Part shown: positions 9,527 to 15,963 of the stretch, in pieces
Numbering within the stretch: position 1 is the stretch's first letter
How the letters are laid out: every line of letters begins with the position of its first letter
NCBI GenBank assembly: GCA_902778105.1
Contig: CACYWN010000034.1
Coordinates: forward strand, 1 to 44,158
Direction of reading: 5' to 3'
Origin: an uncultured Bacteroidia bacterium
GTDB lineage: Bacteria > Bacteroidota > Bacteroidia > Bacteroidales > UBA932
DNA: 44,158 bases
Made by a program: the position numbers and the translations under genes
The notes under the pieces: model-generated
Databases searched by the model: none
Seen by the model: only the letters and a program-made list of their open reading frames with translations
Told to the model about the DNA's origin: nothing

Positions 9527-10692
9527 AGATGTTCGTATTCAAGGGAAGCCCAGATGAAGGGGCCGACGCCCTTCGGGTCATTCTCGATTATTTTCTCGTT
9601 GATGTAATAGTCAAAGGTGCCGCTGCGGTTCTCCTTGCCGCCGAGCCCGGCGACGGCGCAGCACTGCGTCAGGTTCAGGGTTCCATCCGCATCCTCGCGG
9701 ATGAACGTCTTCACGAGGCTGTCGTAGAGGGCCTTCGGGTCGACGCTTTCAGGGATGGCCCAGCCCTCCCGCACGGCCTTCAGGTAGGCGTAGGTGAACA
9801 TGGCGGAGCAGGTGGCTTCCAGGTAGTTGCCTTCCCTGTCCGGACTGTCGAGGACCTGGTACCACATGCCGGTTTCCGGATCCGCATACTTCGGGAGCGT
9901 GGCAAGGATGCCTTCCAGGATTCCCTGGAGTTCGGCCTTCCCCGGATGGTCCTCCGGGAAGAACGGAATCACCTCCTCGAGGGCCATCGTGTACCAGCCG
10001 AGGGCCCGGCCCCAGCAGTGGGCGGACTGGCCGGTCACGGGATCGGCCCAGAACATGCTGCGGGTCTCATCCCAGGCGTGGCGGTAGAGTCCCGTCGCGG
10101 GGTCATAAGTCTTCTCGGCAGCGACCTTGAACTGGAGGGCGATGTCGTCGAAAGCCTCGGTCTCGTGGGAGACGTGGGCATAGGCAGCATAGAAAGGCTC
10201 GGCCATGTACAGGCCGTCCAGCCATACCTGGCCAGGATAAACCTTCTTGTGCCAGAAGGCGCCGGCATCGGTCCGGGGCTGGCCACGAAGCTGCTCACGG
10301 GCAGTGCCGATCGCTTTCGCATATCGCTTGTCCGGCGTGGCCATGTACAGGGAAAGCACCGTCCGGGCCGGACAGACATGGTCCAGGTTGTACTTCTCGC
10401 GGTCGTATTTTCCGCCGATGTTGCCTTCCTCGTCCAGGATGCCGTCATACCACGCGCGCACATACGCGTCAAATTCAGGGATGTCGTACGCACGGAAAAC
10501 CGCGAGGAAACTACGGAGTTCCAGGCCGGTGGTATAATTCCACTTATAGCCACCCTCCTGGCCGTCCAGGAAAGTGGCTTCGGGAGCCCGTTTGATTTCG
10601 GAGCGCACCATCCGGACGGAAAGCGGTTCTTCTTCCGGTTTCGGAGCGCAGGCTGCGAGGCAGCCAAGCAGCAGGGGGACGATTCTCTTCAT
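9523..10692 (-). CDS. GH105 unsaturated galacturonyl/rhamnogalacturonyl hydrolase
   Basis: This 389-residue lipoprotein (MKRIVPLLLGCLAAC, Cys15) has an (alpha/alpha)6-barrel composition and GH105 landmarks: KWNYTTGLELRSF (50-62), an Asp at 104 and QVWLDGLYMAEPF (155-167), in which Asp159 aligns with the catalytic Asp of YteR/YesR. SAHCWGRALGWY follows. GH105 enzymes remove the 4,5-unsaturated uronate left by lyases. The released sugar rearranges to 5-keto-4-deoxyuronate, the substrate of KduI encoded here. The gene directly abuts the CE12-CE8 gene and overlaps the PL1 gene. A lipoprotein rather than cytoplasmic GH105 implies the monomer is released in the periplasm or at the surface. Confidence 0.95.
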   Translation of the reverse strand: MKRIVPLLLGCLAACAPKPEEEPLSVRMVRSEIKRAPEATFLDGQEGGYKWNYTTGLELRSFLAVFRAYDIPEFDAYVRAWYDGILDEEGNIGGKYDREKYNLDHVCPARTVLSLYMATPDKRYAKAIGTAREQLRGQPRTDAGAFWHKKVYPGQVWLDGLYMAEPFYAAYAHVSHETEAFDDIALQFKVAAEKTYDPATGLYRHAWDETRSMFWADPVTGQSAHCWGRALGWYTMALEEVIPFFPEDHPGKAELQGILEGILATLPKYADPETGMWYQVLDSPDREGNYLEATCSAMFTYAYLKAVREGWAIPESVDPKALYDSLVKTFIREDADGTLNLTQCCAVAGLGGKENRSGTFDYYINEKIIENDPKGVGPFIWASLEYEHL

Positions 10693-12369
10693 CTATCGGT
10701 TGTCAAAAGGGTTCCAGACAATGCCGTCCTGCGACTGGTACATCACCTTTTCGAAAGTGTAGTCCATGAGATCCTTCGCCTTCAGGGAATGGGCCCATTT
10801 CACGCGAGGGCCACGGGCACCGGGACCGGTGGAACCATATTCGGCGTAAAAGGAGTTTTTCTTGGTATCGGGTTTCCCTTCCTTTTCCCAATCATGCCAA
10901 CCGGCAGGGAGGATATGGCTACCCAGCTCGCAGTCGATGAACACGGTCTTGGCGTAGGCGCCCCAGGGACGGCCGAGGTAGCACTTGCCGATACCGGGAG
11001 CGGCCGTCAACCGGCAGTTCTTGAACACATAGCCGTACTTCTGCCCGGGGAGGGTGGAAGCGGCGGTCACATAACTGTTCTTCTTGCTGTGGATGTGGCA
11101 GTTCTCGAAATAGGCGATGCTGGGACCGAAGATGAAGTCGGTCGTACCCTCGATGTAGCAGTCCAGGAAATAGTTGCGCTTGATGCCGCCTTCCTTTCCG
11201 AATCTGCCGTAGGTATAGAGGGTGTCCTGGTTGCCGATGAAGCGGCAGCGGTGGAAGAACAGGAAGTCACCGTCGGTGAAAACGGCCACGGCCTGACCGA
11301 TCTCCTTCCCCTCTCCCGCCGTGTTCTCGAAGGTGATATCCTCGAAGGTCACATAGCTGGAGTGGATGTAGATGCTCGCGCTGCCGGACGTACCGACCTT
11401 GAAATCGTTGCCGGGCCAGATCTTTTCCGCGTAATTGTCGTAAGTGAGAATGGTCTTGTCAGCCCCCTGTCCGGAGATCTTCATCCGGAACTTGGTGTGG
11501 GGGATGTCGATGCATTCCTTGTAGGTACCTGCCTTGATAAGGATGGTGGTGATCTTCGAATGGCTGTAGTTGGGAACCGCGTCGATGGCTTCCTGCACGG
11601 TCATGTAGTCGCCATGTCCGGTCTGGTCCACCACGATGTCATACCGGACCAGGTGGTCGCCGATGGCAGGCACCTGCTTTTTCAGGGCCTCGCAGACGAT
11701 TTCCGTAACCTTGCGGGCGCCGGCGGCCAAGGTGTGGGTATTGTCGGTCTTCCCCTGCGGGGCACAGGCATACTTGCCGGCAGGGAGGTTCATGAAATAC
11801 GGGGCGGAGGCCTCGTCTCCCAGGGACTCGATCCAGTCCAGGGTGGGGGTCGTGATGTCCAGCAGGGTGACACCCATCTCGTCGGCCACCTGCTTCATCG
11901 CGGCGGGATAGTCCGTGTGGCAGTTGCGGTCCAGTTTGCCGTCCTTGAACCAGCGGCGTGCCACCGGCGTCAGGAGGATCGGAGTCGCGCCCTTCTCGCG
12001 GGCCCCGCGAACGAACGTGCGGAGATTGTCCTGATAAGCGCCGTACGCAGGGGCATAGCGCTCGGGATCGTCGGCCTTCGCATCATTGTGTCCGAACTCG
12101 ATAAAGACATAGTCCCCGGGCCGCAAGGCATGATAGACCTTGTCCCAGAGACCCTTGTCGATGAAACTCTTCGTGCTGCGGCCGTTCTGCGCATAGTTGA
12201 CGACCTGGAGGGTAGAGTCCACGAAGTTAGGGAACATCATCCCCCACCCCCGCTCGGGCTTGCCATCGGATAGGTCCTTCTCCGCCATCGTAGAATCGCC
12301 CATCAGGTGGATGGTCGTGAAAGAACTGGCCATAAGCCAGATACAGGCTAAATAGATGAGTTTCTTCAT
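10693..12369 (-). CDS. CE12 acetylesterase - CE8 pectin methylesterase fusion
   Basis: Two esterases are fused in 558 residues. The N-terminal SGNH/CE12 part has GDST (24-27, Ser26 nucleophile), GRST (63-66), GHND (93-96) and DNTH (209-212), so the catalytic set is complete. The C-terminal CE8 part has GQAVAV (358-363), QDTLY (381-385), DFIFG (411-415, catalytic Asp411) and LGRPW (465-469), also complete. CE12 removes acetyl groups and CE8 removes methyl esters from galacturonan, exposing the chain to the PL1 and GH28 enzymes. The signal peptide (MKKLIYLACIWLMASSF) has no clear lipobox. It overlaps the GH28 stop by ATGA (12366-12369), and the GH105 gene follows with no gap. Confidence 0.96.
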   Translation of the reverse strand: MKKLIYLACIWLMASSFTTIHLMGDSTMAEKDLSDGKPERGWGMMFPNFVDSTLQVVNYAQNGRSTKSFIDKGLWDKVYHALRPGDYVFIEFGHNDAKADDPERYAPAYGAYQDNLRTFVRGAREKGATPILLTPVARRWFKDGKLDRNCHTDYPAAMKQVADEMGVTLLDITTPTLDWIESLGDEASAPYFMNLPAGKYACAPQGKTDNTHTLAAGARKVTEIVCEALKKQVPAIGDHLVRYDIVVDQTGHGDYMTVQEAIDAVPNYSHSKITTILIKAGTYKECIDIPHTKFRMKISGQGADKTILTYDNYAEKIWPGNDFKVGTSGSASIYIHSSYVTFEDITFENTAGEGKEIGQAVAVFTDGDFLFFHRCRFIGNQDTLYTYGRFGKEGGIKRNYFLDCYIEGTTDFIFGPSIAYFENCHIHSKKNSYVTAASTLPGQKYGYVFKNCRLTAAPGIGKCYLGRPWGAYAKTVFIDCELGSHILPAGWHDWEKEGKPDTKKNSFYAEYGSTGPGARGPRVKWAHSLKAKDLMDYTFEKVMYQSQDGIVWNPFDNR

Positions 12370-13829
12370 ATCTTTTCTCCGTTCACGATGACATTCTCGA
12401 AGGTCACGTTTTCATGATTATGGCATTCAACGCCCTTGCCGGCGGTGAAGTTGCAGTCCCGGAAGGCGATGTTGCGGACCGGCAGCTCCGGGATGCCGTT
12501 GATGAAGACCGCCTGCTCCGCACCCGAACACAGGATGTCCGAGAAATGGAAGTCGCGGAATTCCGGCGTGGTCTCGTCGACAGGCTGGATGTCCGGGGTT
12601 CCGTCCTTGGACATCTCCGTCGCGGCGACACCCATGTAATAGAGGTTGAAGACGACCCCGTACGTGACGATGTCCTTCATATAGATATGGTCGCACCAGA
12701 TGTCCTTCACGAGGCCGCCCCGGCCGCGGGCGCTCTTGAAGCGAAGACCCACGTCCGTGCCGATGAAGCGGCAGCCCGTCACGCGGATGTTCTCCACGCC
12801 GCCGGACATCTCGCTGCCCACGACGAATCCGCCGTGGCCGTGATAGACCGTGCAGTCGGAGATGATGAGGTTGCGGCACTTGCGGGCATGACGGCGGCCG
12901 TCGGCGTCCTTGCCGGACTTGATGCAGATGGCGTCGTCCCCCACGTCGAAGGAGGAACCGGTGAGGATCACGTTTTCACAGGCGTCGATGTCGATGCCGT
13001 CTCCATTGGCGGAATAGTGCGGGTTACGCACGGTGATATCCTTGATGATGACGTCCTTGCAATACAGCGGATGCAGGTTCCAGCACGGAGAGTTCTGGAA
13101 GGTGCAATCCTCCAGAAGGACACGCTCGCACTCCCGGAACGAGACCATCACGGGACGGAGGAAGGTCTTGATTTCCTGCTCATCCAGGGACGGGTCCGGA
13201 TAATTGAGGGAGCCGGCGGTGGCGCGGGCCTTCGCATACCCCTCGTCCGGAAACCAGACGGAGCCGTCCTCCGGGACATAGCCGCCCCGCTTCAGGATGG
13301 TCTTCCACTGGTCCTCGGAGACCTTCCGATGCTTCACTTCCCGCCAGTATTCGCCGCTGCCGTCGATGATGCCGCCGCCCGTTATCGCGATGTCATGCGC
13401 ACCGGTAGCGTTCAGGGGTGACAGGCAGCGCCGGACATCCAATCCCTCGAAATTCGTGTCGATAACGGGATACAGGTCCTGGTCGGGATCGAAGACGATG
13501 ACGGCATCCTTCACCACATTCAGCTCGATATGGCTCTTGAGTTCGATGGGACCGGTACGCCAGATGCCGGCCGGGACGATGAGCTTGCCGCCCCCCTGTC
13601 TTTCAAGCGATGCGATGGCATCGGCAAAGGCGGCGGTGTTCAGGGAGACACCGTCCCCCACGCCACCGAAGTCGGTAAGGACGACGGTCCGGGCCGGGAT
13701 GGAAGGCATTTCCACACGGGGCATTTCGAAGGGAAGGTCCTTATACAGAGCGGCAAACTCGTCGGTTTTTCCGCCCTTGCAGGCAACCGCCAGGACAATC
13801 AGGGAAAGGAGGGTGAGGCGTGCTTTCAT
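12366..13829 (-). CDS. GH28 polygalacturonase-family lipoprotein
   Basis: First gene of the operon, 487 residues, with lipobox LAVAC (Cys17). The beta-helix has the GH28 catalytic set: NGDGID (275-280, Asp277), GDDA (297-300, Asp298 and Asp299), GHGG (331-334, His332) and RFK (363-365) in place of RIK. The opening VLTDFGGVGDGVSLNTAAF is typical of the family. GH28 enzymes hydrolyse galacturonan endo- or exo-wise. An exo-acting polygalacturonase is plausible, but subsite type cannot be read by eye. Saturated galacturonate released here would need UxaC/UxaB-type enzymes, which are not in this window. The promoter and operators lie just upstream (13853-13950). Confidence 0.95.
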   Translation of the reverse strand: MKARLTLLSLIVLAVACKGGKTDEFAALYKDLPFEMPRVEMPSIPARTVVLTDFGGVGDGVSLNTAAFADAIASLERQGGGKLIVPAGIWRTGPIELKSHIELNVVKDAVIVFDPDQDLYPVIDTNFEGLDVRRCLSPLNATGAHDIAITGGGIIDGSGEYWREVKHRKVSEDQWKTILKRGGYVPEDGSVWFPDEGYAKARATAGSLNYPDPSLDEQEIKTFLRPVMVSFRECERVLLEDCTFQNSPCWNLHPLYCKDVIIKDITVRNPHYSANGDGIDIDACENVILTGSSFDVGDDAICIKSGKDADGRRHARKCRNLIISDCTVYHGHGGFVVGSEMSGGVENIRVTGCRFIGTDVGLRFKSARGRGGLVKDIWCDHIYMKDIVTYGVVFNLYYMGVAATEMSKDGTPDIQPVDETTPEFRDFHFSDILCSGAEQAVFINGIPELPVRNIAFRDCNFTAGKGVECHNHENVTFENVIVNGEKI

Positions 13830-13852
13830 CTGTGGTTACTATTGTACGCCTG

Positions 13853-13888
13853 CAAATATAAAAAGTATTTTTGATTTTCCGTGCACGG
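13853..13888 (-). promoter_or_regulatory. Promoter and operator O1 of the pectin operon
   Basis: On the minus strand a perfect -7 box TATATTTG lies at 13860-13853, 23 nt before the GH28 start. No TTTG stands at the expected -33 distance. Instead the perfect 10-bp palindrome CCGTGCACGG (13879-13888) occupies that position. A repressor bound there would block polymerase. An activator role, replacing a missing -33 box, is also possible. The palindrome type, with a central CG, fits a LacI-family operator. Confidence 0.65.
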
Positions 13889-13940
13889 TAACGGAATTTT
13901 TTTCAACAAGTTACGCAGACAAACGTGAGAGCTTCCGTGT

Positions 13941-13950
13941 CCGTGCACGA
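13941..13950. promoter_or_regulatory. Operator O2, second CGTGCACG palindrome
   Basis: CCGTGCACGA shares nine of ten bases with O1 and keeps the 8-bp palindromic core CGTGCACG. The two centres are 62 bp apart, close to six helical turns, so both sites face the same side of the DNA. This is compatible with looping by a tetrameric LacI-type protein or side-by-side control of the divergent genes. Confidence 0.55.
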
Positions 13951-13964
13951 TTTTTTCGATTTTT

Positions 13965-13996
13965 CTTGCAGCGGTTCTTTTTTTTTCGCAGATTTG
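13965..13996 (+). promoter_or_regulatory. Promoter of the pectin-locus LacI regulator
   Basis: CAGATTTG (13989-13996) matches TAnnTTTG except for the first base, and CTTG (13965-13968) lies 20 bp upstream as an approximate -33 box. The predicted leader is short, about 12-16 nt before the ATG at 14016. Confidence 0.5.
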
Positions 13997-14015
13997 CATC
14001 CGGAAACCACATCGC

Positions 14016-15068
14016 ATGGTACAGAACGAAAAGATTACCATCAACGACATCGCCCGTCGTACCGGCCTCTCCAAAGGCACGGTGGACCGCGTGCTGCACA
14101 ACCGGGGTGAAGTTTCGCGCAAAAGCTATGCACGGGTGATGGAAGCCATCCAGGAACTGGGATACGAACCCAACATATTCGCTTCCCTGCTGGCCAAGGG
14201 AAAAAAGCATCTGATTGCCATCCTCCTTCCCGCACACGAGAGCGGCACCTTCTGGGACCTGGCCGTTTCCGGTATCGCCCTCACGACGGATTCCGTGACC
14301 TCCGCCGGCCTGGAAACCAAGTTGTTCGAATACGACCAGTACGACATCGATTCCTTCCGGAGCGCCGGTGCGGCCGTCCTGGAGGCCGAACCTTCCGGCG
14401 TTGTCCTCGCACCGATGTTCCAGGAGGCAACCACGGCCCTCACGGAGCAGTTCCAGGAGCGTGGAATCCCCTATTGCTTCATCGACTCCAGGCCGGACAC
14501 AAACGGATATCTGGCCTATTTCGGCATGCCGCTGCACAAGAGCGGTTACTTGTGCGCGGACCAGCTGACGCGCGGGCAGGACGTCTCCAGCGTCCTGATC
14601 ATCCGTGTGCGTCGCGACCGCTACCAGCAATCGGACCCTACCGTGAACCGCCGGTCCGGTTTCCTGGACTATATGCTGGAACACGCTCCCGAGTGCAAGA
14701 TCGACAATGTGTTCATCGACCCCAACGATCCGGCCGGCATCGACCAGGTTCTCGAATCGTTCTTCGCCGGACATCCTGATGTCCACCACATCGTGATGTT
14801 CAACTCACGCATCCACCTCGTCGTCCCCTTCCTCCGCAGCCATCCGGACCCCGAACGCCGGGTTGTCGGTTTCGACAACCTGAAGGCCAACATGGAAGCC
14901 CTTCGGGACGGTACCGTCTCCGTCCTCATCTGCCAGCGCCCGGAAGAACAGGTCCGCCTGGCCATTGAAGCCCTCGCCGAGCACGCCATCCTCGGAAAGC
15001 TTCCTGCACGAAAGGACCACTTCATGCACATGGACATCCTCACCCGCTTCAACGTCGAGGACTACTAA
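14016..15068 (+). CDS. LacI-family regulator with periplasmic-binding-like sensor, divergent to pectin operon
   Basis: This 350-residue protein has an N-terminal LacI helix-turn-helix (ITINDIARRTGLSKGTVDRV, about residues 7-26; then HNRGEVSRKSY) and a type I periplasmic-binding-protein-like domain from about residue 62 (HLIAILLPAHESGTFWDLAVSG). The recognition helix reads KGTVDRVL rather than the usual SxxTVSRVL, a variant seen in LacI members with sugar-binding-protein-like sensors. It is divergent from the GH28-to-SusCD operon, and two CGTGCACG palindromes lie between them, so it is the natural candidate regulator of pectin use and of itself. The ligand is unknown; a galacturonate or keto-deoxy-uronate derivative is inference. 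Its 3' end faces a long palindrome (15076-15181). Confidence 0.9.
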   Translation: MVQNEKITINDIARRTGLSKGTVDRVLHNRGEVSRKSYARVMEAIQELGYEPNIFASLLAKGKKHLIAILLPAHESGTFWDLAVSGIALTTDSVTSAGLETKLFEYDQYDIDSFRSAGAAVLEAEPSGVVLAPMFQEATTALTEQFQERGIPYCFIDSRPDTNGYLAYFGMPLHKSGYLCADQLTRGQDVSSVLIIRVRRDRYQQSDPTVNRRSGFLDYMLEHAPECKIDNVFIDPNDPAGIDQVLESFFAGHPDVHHIVMFNSRIHLVVPFLRSHPDPERRVVGFDNLKANMEALRDGTVSVLICQRPEEQVRLAIEALAEHAILGKLPARKDHFMHMDILTRFNVEDY

Positions 15069-15075
15069 TTTCTGT

Positions 15076-15181
15076 TGGCGCCTAACTGGCTGACTATCAG
15101 CAGAATAAATGGGTATGCCCTGTGACTGGAATCACAGGGCATACCCATTTAACTAACTGAGAATCAAAATGTTAAGCGCCA
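15076..15181. repeat. Long imperfect inverted repeat E1 (possible bidirectional terminator)
   Basis: Nested symmetry lies between convergent genes. The inner stem pairs 15106-15125 with 15132-15151 perfectly (20 bp, loop CTGGAA). The outer arms TGGCGCCTAAC (15076-15086) and GTTAAGCGCCA (15171-15181) pair at 10 of 11 positions, and TGACTATCAG/CTGAGAATCA-type segments pair partly between them. The inner stem would act as a terminator in both directions, although the flanking runs are A/T-rich rather than poly-T. The layout and the TATGCCC/GGGCATA core recur at 20961-21072, so this is probably a dispersed repeat family. Confidence 0.75.
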
Positions 15182-15185
15182 CAAG

Positions 15186-15963
15186 TCAAAGGAAACGGTC
15201 CGCGAAATCCAGATAGCGCAGCCAGTCGTAGAGGAGGATTTCGTGACGGCCGGCGCGGATGTGGGTACCGGTCCGGCCTTTGACGACGGGCTGTTCAACA
15301 CCGGGCCGTTCGGAAGTCGTAAATCCTTCATATCCATATAGTTCATACGCCGGAGAAGCATGAGCCAGGCCCAGGAATTCACCCTGAGGGTCGGACCAGC
15401 GGTCTTCACTGCCGCTCTCCACATAGAGGGGGCGCGGGGCGATAAGGGCAAGCAGTTCATGCTGGTCGAACGGCAGGAGGTCTTCGTTGTCGCCGTATTT
15501 GTGGAAGGCATCGCAGAACCAGTACGGATAGGCCGTGTTGATGCGGCGGACCGTCTCCCCGAAGCGGCGGCGGGACAGGGCCGCACCTCCGCAACCGGAG
15601 GCATTCGAAACCACCATCGCAAAGCGGGTATCGCGGGCGCCGGCCCAGACGGCGGCCTTGCCCATCCGTGAATGGCCGAAAACGGCCACGCGGGCAGCAT
15701 CGACACCGGAATCCGACTCCAAATAATCCAGGGCACGGGAAAGGCCCCACCCCCAGGCGGCCAGGGCGCCCCAGGTGTAGCCGTCATAGCTTGCGCGGAT
15801 TCCCGGATAACCGGGCGCATCGGGAACGACATCCTCGCAGCAGAAGGTGGCGACGGCGTAGCCGCGCTCAAGGATGGTCCGGACCGGCCAGCGCTGCTGC
15901 TGGGAACCGCGGGCGTCCAGTTTGTAATCTTTCCGGTAGCGGAGCGAATCCGGCAGGGTTCCC
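15186..15963 (-). pseudogene. C-terminal part of CE15 glucuronoyl esterase domain, out of frame with the GH43-CE15 gene
   Basis: From about 15963 down to the stop at 15186 this frame encodes the rest of a CE15-like alpha/beta-hydrolase. It includes ERGYAVATFCCEDVVPD, the nucleophile motif GHSRMGKAAVWAG, the YPYWFCDAFHKY stretch, a SEDRWSDP acid region and the C-terminal RAGRHEILLYDW histidine. It has no credible start of its own, because upstream translation in this frame is antisense-like noise over the GH43 frame. It lies in the +1 frame relative to the upstream gene, so a one-base insertion or a deletion of 3n+2 bases occurred near 15955-15985. The missing linker residues after VNFFGN favour a small deletion. 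An assembly error or true decay are both possible. CE15 enzymes cleave glucuronoyl esters linking xylan to lignin. Confidence 0.75.

Noticed and set aside
9529-12273. Open frame of 914 codons on the plus strand opposite GH105 and CE12-CE8
   Set aside because: Antisense to well-supported genes with intact catalytic motifs. It crosses a gene boundary and resembles no protein family.
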